From Pseudoduganella rivuli (GTDB taxonomy: Bacteria > Pseudomonadota > Gammaproteobacteria > Burkholderiales > Burkholderiaceae_D): a DNA stretch of 64,000 nucleotides. The DNA lies in NCBI RefSeq assembly GCF_009674485.1, contig NZ_WKJJ01000012.1:124001-188000 (forward strand), written 5' to 3'. Below the pieces are notes generated by a model. It saw only the letters and a program-made list of their open reading frames with translations. It searched no databases and was not told where the DNA came from. Shown here in pieces: positions 38,498-47,249 of the stretch (positions within the stretch are counted from its first letter, which is position 1; every line of letters begins with the position of its first letter). The translations under genes were made by a program, and so were the position numbers.

Positions 38498-39076
38498 ATG
38501 CTGAACGCACTGTCCGACGAGGCGCTGATGCTGCGCTACCGGGATGGCGACTTGCCCGCTTTCCAGGAACTGTACCGCCGCCACAGCCGCGGCTTGTACC
38601 GTTTCCTGTCGTGGCATGCGCCGCGGCGCGAATGGGCCGATGAAGTCGCCCAGGACAGCTGGATCAACCTGCACCAGGCGCGCCAGCACTACCAGCCGCT
38701 GTCGAGCTTCCGCACTTACCTGTACCAGATCGCCCGCAACCGCTTGCTGGACTTGCTGCGCCAGCCGCAGGCGCAACTGACGGGCGACGACGCGCTGCTC
38801 GACCATTTGTTGGACACCGCCGATACCGGCGCCGCATTGAGCGCCGACCTGGCGCTGGAAGCGCGGCAGCGCACGCGCGCATTGCATACGGCCATTCATG
38901 CGCTGCCCGGCGAACAAAAGGAAGCGCTTATACTGCAACAATTCAGCGGCATGAGCCTGGAAGAAATCGCGGAACTGGTGGCGGTTCCGGTGGAAACCGT
39001 GAAAAGCCGGTTGCGCTATGCGATGAAGAAATTGCGCCAGCATTATGCCGCCGATGCGGACAAGGAATCGGCATGA
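38498..39076 (+). CDS. ECF-type RNA polymerase sigma factor
   Basis: A 192-residue sigma-70 family factor. Region 2 (ALMLRYRDGDLPAFQELYRRH through DEVAQDSWINLHQAR) and region 4 (LPGEQKEALILQQFSGMSLEEIAE with VETVKSRLRYAMKKLRQ) are clear, with a linker between. ATG at 38498 lacks a good ribosome-binding site and sits eight bases after the fabI terminator tail; TTG at 38489 is an alternative. The gene overlaps its putative anti-sigma gene by four bases. The regulon is unknown. Confidence 0.92.
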   Translation: MLNALSDEALMLRYRDGDLPAFQELYRRHSRGLYRFLSWHAPRREWADEVAQDSWINLHQARQHYQPLSSFRTYLYQIARNRLLDLLRQPQAQLTGDDALLDHLLDTADTGAALSADLALEARQRTRALHTAIHALPGEQKEALILQQFSGMSLEEIAELVAVPVETVKSRLRYAMKKLRQHYAADADKESA

Positions 39077-40041
39077 CAGGCCAGCCATACGACGAGGACG
39101 ATGCGGAATTCGAAGCCTTCCTGCAAGGCAAGGGCCCGCTCGCGCAGGGACTGGCGGAACTGAAGCAGCCGGAACCCTCCGCTGCACTCGATGCGGCGAT
39201 TCTCGCGCAGGTGGCGGCGGACCTGGAACGCGATGCCGCCGCCGCTCAGCCGGCGCCAGGCGTGGCGGCGGGCGCCTCGGCGGCCAATGACGACACCGGC
39301 CCGGCGGATTTCCGCCCCTACCGCTGGCGCGAGCGGTGGCGCATGCCACTGGCGCTGGCCGCCGGCATCACGGCAATCGCGATTGCGCTGCCGCTGTGGC
39401 AGGACGAAGCCGCGTACCAGCAGCAAGCGGTGAACGCGCAAATGCAGGAGATTCAGATTCCCGCCATGCCGGCTGCGGAACCCGCCGCCGCTCCGGAGAC
39501 GCCGGCGCCGGCCAAGGATGCCGCCGCGCCCGCAGCGGCACAGCAACCGGCGCCCGTGGCCGGGCAAGCCCAGGCAGAGGCTGCCCGCCGCGGCGCGGCA
39601 GCTGAAAAACGCAAGGCGGACAGCGACGACATGGTGCGCAAGGCAATGGAGCGCACACAGCAAGCCACGCCTCAGCTGGATGCGGCGCCGTTACGCGAAC
39701 ACGCGTCCGGCATGGCGGCAGCGCCTGCCGCATCGCCAGCCCCGCCACCGCCGCCACAGGCGCCGGCGCCATCGGTACGTCTCAGTGTGCCTGCAGCGGC
39801 TGCACCAGGCGTACCGTCATCCGAAGCACCGGCGCCCGTCGTTGCCAAACCCGTGCCGACGCACCGCCTCGCTGACGAAGCGGAAGGCCAACCACTCTAC
39901 CCGCCTGCCATGCTGGCCCGCATCGAGCAATTGCTAAAGGAAGGCAGGCGCGACGAGGCGCTGGCCGAATTGGACCGACTGCGCACCGCCTATCCGGATT
40001 ATCCGGTGCCGGAGAAGTTGCGCGAGGCGCTAAGGCGCTGA
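39073..40041 (+). CDS. Putative anti-sigma factor, single-span membrane protein
   Basis: The 322-residue product begins with about 90 polar cytoplasmic residues and has one hydrophobic span at about 92-110 (MPLALAAGITAIAIALPLW). A long Ala/Pro-rich periplasmic linker follows, then a short helical C-terminal domain (YPPAMLARIEQLLKEGRRDEA, TPR-like). The ATGA overlap with the ECF sigma gene and the topology fit a membrane anti-sigma factor, but I see no classic HxxxCxxC zinc motif, so the role rests on context. What the periplasmic part senses is unknown. Confidence 0.75.
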   Translation: MTGQPYDEDDAEFEAFLQGKGPLAQGLAELKQPEPSAALDAAILAQVAADLERDAAAAQPAPGVAAGASAANDDTGPADFRPYRWRERWRMPLALAAGITAIAIALPLWQDEAAYQQQAVNAQMQEIQIPAMPAAEPAAAPETPAPAKDAAAPAAAQQPAPVAGQAQAEAARRGAAAEKRKADSDDMVRKAMERTQQATPQLDAAPLREHASGMAAAPAASPAPPPPPQAPAPSVRLSVPAAAAPGVPSSEAPAPVVAKPVPTHRLADEAEGQPLYPPAMLARIEQLLKEGRRDEALAELDRLRTAYPDYPVPEKLREALRR

Positions 40042-40118
40042 CAACGGCGTGACAATCCGTGCATTTTCTTCATTTGCAAAATGACATAATTGTGCAAATA
40101 CACAATTCACGGAATCTC

Positions 40119-40949
40119 ATGAAAACCCCACTCCTGCTGTTGGCATGCTTCGTCGCAGCGATGAACGTTCATGCCGCCAACCCGGCCCGGCCCGAAATAC
40201 AAGCCGCCGTGCAGGCGCACCGAGATGGCCGCCACGATGAAGCACTACGCCTGATCCAGCAGCAGTTCAAGCGGATCGCCACCAGCGCCAACGATTCGCA
40301 TGTGGACTTTTTCATCACCATGTTCGAATGGAAGCAATTGGTGGGTGACTTCGCCGCGGCACGCACGGCAATGATCAGCGAACGCGACGAGCAAGTACGC
40401 CGCATATTCGATGGCGACACGATTTTCTGCGCGGACGGATTCATGCCGATTTCCCGACTGCGCGTCATCGTGGAAATGAATGAAACGCTGCAGGACAGCC
40501 GTTCCACCTACCGCGTCATCACGCAACTGTTGACCGACCATTCCGAGCTGGTGCGCAATGACATGCACAGGGCTTTGCCCGCCATCGTGGAAGCCGGCGA
40601 TTATGCGCTTGCTATCCAGCACATCAAGAATCCACTCAGCCGCCTGGATGAATTGAACCGCATGGCCCTTGAGCTACCGCTCTATCCGCCGGCAGGGAAA
40701 GGGCCACGACTGGCGGCGGAGCTGTCGGGCTTGATCAGGAATGTGGCACTGCTGGACAAAGCGTTAAAGGGACAAGGAAAGGATGCGGAGGCGGAGGCAT
40801 TGCGCCATGCCGCGCTGACTGGTATCCAGTCCGACCAGTTGCGCGCACTGGCCACCCGCGAACTTGCCGAACCGGGCGCCATCACCAAAGCAGTCGTTGA
40901 ACATCAAATGGCGCAAGCTGCGGAATCGCCAGCAGCAGCCGGACCGTAA
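40119..40949 (+). CDS. Exported protein of unknown function
   Basis: A 276-residue protein with a signal peptide (MKTPLLLLACFVAAMNVHA). The mature part is helical with a hint of tetratricopeptide-like pairs (HRDGRHDEALRLIQQQFKRI). I do not recognise the family. ATG at 40119 follows GGAA. It lies 77 bases after the anti-sigma gene on the same strand and might belong to that unit. Confidence 0.75.
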   Translation: MKTPLLLLACFVAAMNVHAANPARPEIQAAVQAHRDGRHDEALRLIQQQFKRIATSANDSHVDFFITMFEWKQLVGDFAAARTAMISERDEQVRRIFDGDTIFCADGFMPISRLRVIVEMNETLQDSRSTYRVITQLLTDHSELVRNDMHRALPAIVEAGDYALAIQHIKNPLSRLDELNRMALELPLYPPAGKGPRLAAELSGLIRNVALLDKALKGQGKDAEAEALRHAALTGIQSDQLRALATRELAEPGAITKAVVEHQMAQAAESPAAAGP

Positions 40950-41022
40950 GTCACTGGTGGATGTTATATTCTTGCCGCAACGCCATCAGGCAGTTAAACC
41001 ACTCACTCAAAGGAAACTCAGA

Positions 41023-41415
41023 ATGTTCAGTCATGTCATGCTTGGCTCGAAGGATATCGAACGGTCGAAACGCTTTTACGATGCGCTGCTGGGCGTGCTC
41101 GGCGCAGGCGAACCGTTCCGCAGCCAGGCGCCTTCCGGCCATACCCGCCTCTTCTACCGCCACGACGGATGCAGCTTCGGCGTCACCGAACCGATCAACG
41201 GTGAAGAAGCGACGTATGCCAATGGCGGCACCATCGGGTTCAAATGCAATTCGCCCGAACAAGTGCAACAGTTCCATGACGTCGCTGTCGCCAATGGCGG
41301 CACCACGTGCGAAGACCCTCCAGGCCTGCGCGAGGGTAATCTGGGGGCGATGTACCTGGCGTATGTGCGGGATCCAGATGGCAATAAACTGTGCGCGGTG
41401 TATCGCCCCAAGTAA
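41023..41415 (+). CDS. VOC (glyoxalase/bleomycin-resistance) family protein
   Basis: A 130-residue vicinal-oxygen-chelate protein with two beta-alpha-beta-beta-beta modules: MFSHVMLGSKDIERSKRFYDALL starts the first, and YVRDPDGNKLCAVY ends the second with the usual acidic/hydrophobic signature. Metal-binding residues of true glyoxalase I are not all evident. ATG follows AAAGGAA. A stand-alone gene; substrate unknown. Confidence 0.88.
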   Translation: MFSHVMLGSKDIERSKRFYDALLGVLGAGEPFRSQAPSGHTRLFYRHDGCSFGVTEPINGEEATYANGGTIGFKCNSPEQVQQFHDVAVANGGTTCEDPPGLREGNLGAMYLAYVRDPDGNKLCAVYRPK

Positions 41416-41563
41416 AGCGAGGGCTGGCATAGCCACCCAACGCGCATGACCGCAAAGTCCACACCGGGGCGGAAACGCTCCGGAAGATGGCACGACCTCC
41501 CTCCTAGTATCGATCCGCCAATGTCTGCGGCGTCTCCGGCAGCACTTGCCAAATCATCCCGTT

Positions 41564-41580
41564 GTCTAACACAGTTAGAC
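41564..41580. promoter_or_regulatory. Perfect palindrome resembling a TetR-family operator
   Basis: GTCTAAC and GTTAGAC are separated by ACA, an exact 7-bp inverted repeat. It resembles operators of TetR-type repressors, but no such gene is in the window. The surrounding interval 41416-41728 (about 313 bases) holds no gene I can support; it may mark DNA from which a gene was lost. Confidence 0.4.
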
Positions 41581-41701
41581 TGACTGCAAAAAATGGGACA
41601 CCCCTGCTGTATGAAAGATGACTTTACTCTATCTACCCTGTTATTGAACGTACATCAAATGACTGCCTCCGCCCTGATATATTGAGGTAGAGCTCCCCTG
41701 C

Positions 41702-41723
41702 GGCGGGCCTATCACAGCCCGCC
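41702..41723 (-). terminator. Possible terminator of the VIT/VWA gene
   Basis: A 7-bp GC stem (41702-41708 with 41717-41723) lies six bases after the stop codon on the minus strand. There is no T-run, so confidence is low. Confidence 0.35.
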
Positions 41724-41728
41724 CCTCC

Positions 41729-44674
41729 TTACCTGACCTCGAACTCCCCCACCAGCACCGTACTCCCCCCATCCTTCAACCGCAACGTCACCATCTCGTC
41801 CTTCGCGCGCGCAGTGCCGAACCCCGTCGTCAATCGCAACTGCAAGGTGGTGGCGCCCGTCACCAGTTGCTGGCGGTCGCCAAAGTAATTGGCATACACG
41901 CGGTACTTGCCCGGCCTGGCGCGACGCAGCGAGAATTCTTCCGGACCGTAGCCGCCCGTGAAGTCGCGCGACAGGCGCCCGCCCAGTTGCGTGTTCTGGT
42001 TGCCGTAGTAGCACTTCTCCCCGTCCGGATCGACCACCCACAAATCCATGTCGCTGTTATCCGCATCCCACGTCAGCACGGCGCGCATGTCCAGCGGCAG
42101 GTTGCGCAGCAGGCGGCTGTCGATCTGGCGTGTATCGGGCTTCGCGCCCGGCGGCGCGGTGGCGATGATCGCATTCATTTCCGCCAGCGCGATCAATTCC
42201 ACTTCCGCAAAACGGCCATCCCACGGGCGCAGCACCACTTCATACAAATGCTCGATGGCTTCCTGCCGCTTGCCCGCCGCCGCATACGCCAGTCCCAGGT
42301 CGCGGAACGATTGCGGTTCTTCTTCCGCCAGTTGTTTTACTTGCTCAAACACGGGCACCGCCAGTTGCGGCGCGCCAGCCTGCAGCAAGCGATAGCCCAG
42401 CACCCGCAGCACGTGGCGGTTTTCCAGGTCCATTTCCGCCAGGTTCGACAGCACGCGCAGCGCCAGGTCACGCTTGCCCTTTTGCAGCAGCATGTCCGCC
42501 ACGTCGACATAAAACGCGCTGCTGTTTTCCCACGACGGTTTTTCATCGAGGTAAATCGCATACAGCGCATCGGGCGCCGCCGCTTTCATACGGGCGATAT
42601 ACGGTGCGCTGGCGTTCCAGCGTTTCAGTGCAATGCCGATCGATTGCCCGGGCGCGGCGTCCTTGTCCCCGATGCCTGCTTTCGGTTCGGCCATCGGCGG
42701 GCGGGCATCGGCGCGCATGCCCGACGCAACAGGGGCGGCGGCCGGTGCGGGCGGGGGCGGAGACGGCGCGAAATTCAGCGCCGGGGCGCGCGCATCTTCC
42801 ATCATGCGCGCCTCCACCGGCTGCGCTTTTTGCGCCCCCATCTCCTGGGTGCGCTCCCGGCGCATCCGTTGCGATTCCTGCCGCGCGGCCTCGTCTTCCT
42901 TGTACAGCCAGCGTTTTTTCTGCGGCGGGTTTTCCCACCATGCGATCTTTTGTTCGAACTGGCGCACCACGGAATCGAGCTGCTTGTCGCGGCGCTGCGC
43001 CGTGCTGCGGGCCTGCTGCGCGCGCAGTTTGTCAAAGGCCGCCAGCATCGACGCCGGCGGCGTCACGTCATGGCGCACGTAATCCTCCATCCGCTCCAGT
43101 ACCAGCAGCGACGTCTCGCGCGTCGGCATGCCGAACTGGCTGCCCAGGCGGCGGATGGCGCCGCGGTTCGCTTCATGGTCGATTTCCAGCGCGCGCAATT
43201 GATAGCTGGCCCACAGCCAGGCGGCCAGCGGATGCGTGGCGGCGCCGCCATCGACCTGCACCGTGACCGGCACGGCTTTGCCCTGCCGCGCCAGCGACAG
43301 GTTCACTTGCGCCGTGGCGCGCGTGAGTTTGCCCGCGATGCGCAGCAAGCCTTGCTGCATGGCGCCCGCATCAGCCAGCAATTCGGCGGCACCTTCGGCG
43401 CGCAATTGCTCGATGCGGGGACCGTCCGTCAGCAACACGGCGGCCGCTGCATCGATACCCTGCCCCGGCGTGACGCTGACCAGCGCGCCGCCATTGCGTT
43501 CGGCCAGCGCCGCCAGCCGCACCGTGTCCGCGCCCGCCGTGGAGTTGACCGCGTACAGGCGCTGCCCGGATGCCAATACCGGGAAACGGCGCGCGCCATA
43601 GTTCAACAAACCATCGGACACCAGCACATATTCCTGCACGCCCGATTCCGGCAGCCAATCCGCCAGCGCGCTGGCGCCGTCGTATTTCACGGACCGCAAG
43701 ACCTTGCGCAGCGCATCCCAGTCGCCATCGCGGATGCGGAAGGTTTGCGCCGCTTCCGGGCGGTCGCGCAACAGCACCAGCCTGACTTCGCCATTGCCCA
43801 GCGCGCGGAAATAGCGATCCAGCAGCGCCAGTTCGTCATCGATGGCGCGGCGCGCGCCGGAACCGGAAGCGTCCCACAACAGGCCCACCGTGCGCGGCAA
43901 CGGGCGCGCCGTGCGCTGCGCATTGACAGACACTTCCGCCACAAAATACGTGTCATTGCCAAAGCGTTCGACATAGGCTTGCACGCGCTGCGCGGCGGGA
44001 ATGTGCACCGTCACCTGCTGCACCACGGGACGGTCGAGGCGTGCCTGCCAACTGCTGATTGCATTGCCAGCTTTAGCACCAAACGCGGGCGCCTCCGCGA
44101 TCCCGCTAAAACGGGGCGCGCCCGCGGCGCCCTGCACGTCGACATTCCAGACGAAATCCTTGACGCCGTTCGCGTAGGCCAGCGGCAGCCGGTAAGCCCA
44201 GCCATCGCTGTCGCGCGCCAGCGGCTCCGCATACGTCAGCTCCACCGTGCGCGTACCCTGCGCAGGAATCGGATATACGCGCAGACGGAACTGGTTGCCC
44301 TGCGTGTGCTCCAGCAGCGCCGGATCGACGCCGCGCCGCTCTTCCATTTCAATGATTTGCCGCCCCCGGCTCTTTTCCACCGGCACGGCGGGGCGCATGG
44401 CGCCATCGATATCCAGCGCGAACCCCGTCACGTGCTGGCCATCGGCCAGCGGGAATTGCAAGTTTCCCTCCAGCATGCGGCTGTTCGGGTTGAAAAACAC
44501 CATACGCACCCGCGTCTCGGCCATGCCGCCACTGACGGCGCTCTGGATGTCGAGGCTTTGCAGCCGCACGGGCCGCTCGCCGCGCAGGGTTTCCATCAAT
44601 GGCTGCGCGGCCAGCCACGGTGTGGCGCACAGCAGTAAAAACAACGAAATCAGGCGCAATCCAGTCATCAACAT
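41729..44674 (-). CDS. VIT and VWA domain protein with C-terminal DUF2135
   Basis: A 981-residue exported protein. A signal peptide (LISLFLLLCATPWLAA) is followed by a VIT domain (about 30-160), a VWA-like domain with a MIDAS-type motif (LLWDASGSG near residue 270), a charged and Pro-rich region (about 560-700), a TPR-like helical region, and a C-terminal DUF2135 (DADNSDMDLWVVDPDGEKCYY). Family proteins are poorly understood; VWA domains usually mediate metal-dependent protein contacts, probably in the periplasm here. ATG at 44674 follows AAGGAGG. It diverges from the DEAD-box gene. Confidence 0.85.
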   Translation of the reverse strand: MLMTGLRLISLFLLLCATPWLAAQPLMETLRGERPVRLQSLDIQSAVSGGMAETRVRMVFFNPNSRMLEGNLQFPLADGQHVTGFALDIDGAMRPAVPVEKSRGRQIIEMEERRGVDPALLEHTQGNQFRLRVYPIPAQGTRTVELTYAEPLARDSDGWAYRLPLAYANGVKDFVWNVDVQGAAGAPRFSGIAEAPAFGAKAGNAISSWQARLDRPVVQQVTVHIPAAQRVQAYVERFGNDTYFVAEVSVNAQRTARPLPRTVGLLWDASGSGARRAIDDELALLDRYFRALGNGEVRLVLLRDRPEAAQTFRIRDGDWDALRKVLRSVKYDGASALADWLPESGVQEYVLVSDGLLNYGARRFPVLASGQRLYAVNSTAGADTVRLAALAERNGGALVSVTPGQGIDAAAAVLLTDGPRIEQLRAEGAAELLADAGAMQQGLLRIAGKLTRATAQVNLSLARQGKAVPVTVQVDGGAATHPLAAWLWASYQLRALEIDHEANRGAIRRLGSQFGMPTRETSLLVLERMEDYVRHDVTPPASMLAAFDKLRAQQARSTAQRRDKQLDSVVRQFEQKIAWWENPPQKKRWLYKEDEAARQESQRMRRERTQEMGAQKAQPVEARMMEDARAPALNFAPSPPPPAPAAAPVASGMRADARPPMAEPKAGIGDKDAAPGQSIGIALKRWNASAPYIARMKAAAPDALYAIYLDEKPSWENSSAFYVDVADMLLQKGKRDLALRVLSNLAEMDLENRHVLRVLGYRLLQAGAPQLAVPVFEQVKQLAEEEPQSFRDLGLAYAAAGKRQEAIEHLYEVVLRPWDGRFAEVELIALAEMNAIIATAPPGAKPDTRQIDSRLLRNLPLDMRAVLTWDADNSDMDLWVVDPDGEKCYYGNQNTQLGGRLSRDFTGGYGPEEFSLRRARPGKYRVYANYFGDRQQLVTGATTLQLRLTTGFGTARAKDEMVTLRLKDGGSTVLVGEFEVR

Positions 44675-44844
44675 CGCATCCTCCTTGAATCCGGACCAGC
44701 CGGCACTACCATGTAACGGTGCGGTTTCGACGACGGGGTTAAATCGTTGCAAATTTAATTCAGCAAAGGCTGGCGTTTGTAACAAGTTTGTTGCCCGTAA
44801 GCTTGGTGTAAGAATTTATCTGTGCACTGCGGGGCAAAATGATG

Positions 44845-44998
44845 TATTATGCTCGCTTGTGCATTGCAACACCGCGTGCACCTGAATAATAACGAGCAGC
44901 TACGCAGCCTGGGTGCATCAACCGGATGTCGCCCGATATAAAGCCCCCCGCCCTAAGTGCCGCATATGGCACTGTCCCGGCGCAAAGCTTTTGTGCCG
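44845..44998 (+). promoter_or_regulatory. Promoter and structured leader of the DEAD-box helicase gene
   Basis: A -10-like TATTAT (44845-44850; no clear -35) would give a leader of about 240 bases. Two hairpins lie in it: AGTGCC/GGCACT (44956-44961 with 44968-44973) and a 9-bp pairing with one G-U wobble (44978-44986 with 44990-44998). The interval 44675-45098 has no other gene that I can support. Long structured leaders are known for cold-induced helicase genes. Confidence 0.45.
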
Positions 44999-45098
44999 AA
45001 ATTTCTAATACACCCGTTTAGAGTCATTTCGCTTTGGTTCGCGTTGCTATTTTGCGTATTGCTTTTGGCAAGACGCTGATTTTTACGAAAGATACTGA

Positions 45099-46661
45099 AT
45101 GACTTTTGAAGCACTTGGCCTCCACACGTCCATCCTCAAAGCGCTGACCGATTCCGGCTACACCAAGCCGACCCCGGTGCAGGAGCAGGCTGTGCCTGCC
45201 GCAATCGCAGGCAAGGACTTGCTGGTGTCCTCCCAGACCGGTTCCGGCAAGACCGCGGCATTCATGCTGCCGTCGCTGCACCGTCTGGCGCAAGACGAAT
45301 CGGCCCCAACCGGCCGCACCCCGGCGCAAGAAGCCCAATCGGCCAAAGCCCGTGGCGAACGCCCACGTTTCAAGCCAGCGCAGCCAAAAATGCTGGTGCT
45401 GACGCCGACCCGCGAACTGGCCCTGCAAGTCACCACCAACACCGACAAATACTGCGCCAACCTGCGCCGTATTAAAGCCGTCGCCATCCTGGGCGGCATG
45501 CCGTACCCGAAACAGATGCAACTGCTGTCGCGCAATCCGGAAATCCTGGTCGCCACCCCTGGCCGTCTGATCGACCACATGGAGTCGGGCAAGATCGACT
45601 TCTCGCAACTGCAAATCCTGGTGCTGGACGAAGCAGACCGCATGCTGGACATGGGCTTTATCGACGACATCGAAAAAATCGTCGAAGCCACCCCGGCCAC
45701 CCGCCAGACCATGCTGTTCTCCGCCACGCTGGACGGCGTGGTCGGCAACATGGCGCGCCGCATCACCAAGGATCCGATGGTGATCCAGATCGTCAGCGCC
45801 GCCAACAAGCATGAAAACATTACGCAGCGCGTGCACTTTGTCGACGACCTGTCGCACAAGAACCGCCTGCTGGACCACCTGCTGCGCGACGAAACGCTGG
45901 ACCAGGCCGTGGTCTTCACCGCCACCAAGCGCGACGCCGACACCATCGCCGACCGCCTGAACATCGCCGGTTTCTCGGCCGCCGCACTGCATGGCGACAT
46001 GCACCAGGGCGCCCGTAACCGCACGCTGGACAGCATGCGCCGCGGTCAGGTGAAAGTCCTGGTGGCAACCGACGTGGCCGCACGCGGCATCGACGTGCCG
46101 ACCATCACGCACGTGTTCAACTATGACTTGCCGAAGTTCGCCGAAGACTACGTGCACCGTATTGGCCGCACCGGCCGCGCCGGCCGCAACGGCCTGGCCG
46201 TGTCGCTGGTGAACCACTCGGAAAACATGAACGTGCGCCGCATCGAGCGCCTGACCAAGCAAACCATTCCGGTGACCGTGGTGGAAGGTTACGAGCCGAA
46301 GCGCTCCGCCGCACCACGTTCGGCAGCGCGTCCGGGCTGGAAACCAGGCGAAGGCCGCAAACCGGGCCAGCGCAGCTTCAGCAAGCCGGGCGCACCGCGC
46401 GAAGGCGGCTACAACCGCGAAGGCGGCAGCCACTACCGCGACGGTTCCAACTTCAGCCGCGAAGGCTCGTCCTTCAACCGCGAAGGCGGCGCGTACAACC
46501 GCGACGCGGCTGCGCCGGTCCGTGAAGGCGGCTACAACCGCGAAAGCCGTTTCAGCCGTGAAGGCGCCCAGCCTCCGCGCGAAGGCGGCTACAACCGCGA
46601 TAACCGCGGCAGCCGCGAAGGCCGTGAAAACTTCAGCACCCGCCGCTACGGCGACCGTTAA
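45099..46661 (+). CDS. RhlE-like DEAD-box RNA helicase
   Basis: A 520-residue ATP-dependent RNA helicase. The N-terminal Q motif (PTPVQEQAVP), Walker A QTGSGKTAAF, PTRELALQV, the DEAD box (VLDEADRMLDMGF), SAT (FSATLDG) and motif VI (HRIGRTGRAGR) are intact. The core ends near residue 400. The last 100 residues are a low-complexity tail, rich in Gly, Arg, Tyr and Asn, with repeated EGGYNR units, of the kind that binds RNA. It has a long leader and its own terminator. RhlE-type enzymes act in ribosome assembly and RNA turnover; the precise role is not shown. Confidence 0.95.
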   Translation: MTFEALGLHTSILKALTDSGYTKPTPVQEQAVPAAIAGKDLLVSSQTGSGKTAAFMLPSLHRLAQDESAPTGRTPAQEAQSAKARGERPRFKPAQPKMLVLTPTRELALQVTTNTDKYCANLRRIKAVAILGGMPYPKQMQLLSRNPEILVATPGRLIDHMESGKIDFSQLQILVLDEADRMLDMGFIDDIEKIVEATPATRQTMLFSATLDGVVGNMARRITKDPMVIQIVSAANKHENITQRVHFVDDLSHKNRLLDHLLRDETLDQAVVFTATKRDADTIADRLNIAGFSAAALHGDMHQGARNRTLDSMRRGQVKVLVATDVAARGIDVPTITHVFNYDLPKFAEDYVHRIGRTGRAGRNGLAVSLVNHSENMNVRRIERLTKQTIPVTVVEGYEPKRSAAPRSAARPGWKPGEGRKPGQRSFSKPGAPREGGYNREGGSHYRDGSNFSREGSSFNREGGAYNRDAAAPVREGGYNRESRFSREGAQPPREGGYNRDNRGSREGRENFSTRRYGDR

Positions 46662-46687
46662 TCGGTCAACTGGCTAAGCGCATCGAA

Positions 46688-46715
46688 AACCACCGGCAAG
46701 CCCGGTGGTTTTTTT
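46688..46715 (+). terminator. Rho-independent terminator of the helicase gene
   Basis: A perfect 9-bp stem (46688-46696 with 46702-46710) with a 5-base loop, and a run of seven T residues (46709-46715). Confidence 0.92.
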
Positions 46716-46739
46716 ATTTGAGCTTTCTCTTTTTTGTGC

Positions 46740-46763
46740 ATATACTTGCTTACTCAAGTATAT
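46740..46763. promoter_or_regulatory. Predicted MarR operator
   Basis: ATATACTTG and CAAGTATAT form an exact 9-bp inverted repeat with a 6-base centre, 15 bases before the marR-type ATG. The size and placement suit a dimeric MarR repressor controlling its own operon. Confidence 0.65.
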
Positions 46764-46777
46764 TTCAAGGATTAATC

Positions 46778-47242
46778 ATGGAAGAGTTAAGTAACACACC
46801 TGAACCGGCGGACGATAGCGCGCTGGACTTTTGCCTGCGGCTGGCCCGCGCGCAAGCCGCCGTCGTGCGCCGCCTGGATGCCGCGCTGGGCGGCCACTTC
46901 GGCATCAGCTTTGGCGACTTCCAACTGTTGCACCACCTGGCCCGCGCCCCCGGCGGACGGTTGCGCCGCGTCGACCTGGCCGAACGCCAGGGACTGACGG
47001 CTTCCGGCGTCACCCGCAGCCTGCTGCCGTTGGAAAAAACCGGCCTGGTGGGACGCCAGCCCGACCCGCGCGATGCCCGCGTCGGCTTCGCCGTGATCAC
47101 GCCCGCCGGCCATACCACGCTCGATAACGCCATGGTCACGGCGCGCGAAGTGTCGGCCGACTTGCTGCGCCACGCGCCGCCGGACCAGTTGCAAGCGGTA
47201 TCGGCCGTGCTGGGCCTGGTGGCGGGCGCCACGTTTATTTGA
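46778..47242 (+). CDS. MarR-family transcriptional regulator
   Basis: A 154-residue winged-helix repressor (FQLLHHLARAPGGRLRRVDLAERQGLTASGVTRSLLPLEKTGLV, with the wing RQPDPRDARVGFAVITPAG). ATG at 46778 follows AAGGATTAATC; the in-frame start at 46718 overlaps the terminator region and is rejected. It is preceded by a palindrome and followed seven bases later by an MFS transporter gene, the usual layout of a self-regulated efflux or uptake pair. The inducer is unknown. Confidence 0.92.
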   Translation: MEELSNTPEPADDSALDFCLRLARAQAAVVRRLDAALGGHFGISFGDFQLLHHLARAPGGRLRRVDLAERQGLTASGVTRSLLPLEKTGLVGRQPDPRDARVGFAVITPAGHTTLDNAMVTAREVSADLLRHAPPDQLQAVSAVLGLVAGATFI

Positions 47243-47249
47243 GGCGGCG

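Noticed and set aside
41581..41620. Insertion-sequence end (AAAAAATGGGACACC)
   Set aside because: It resembles some insertion sequence termini, but no matching second end, target duplication or transposase fragment is visible.
41867..44638. Plus-strand open frame of over 900 codons opposite the VIT/VWA gene
   Set aside because: Arg/His/Ala-rich antisense shadow; the minus strand has a signal peptide, VIT and DUF2135 domains and a good ribosome-binding site.
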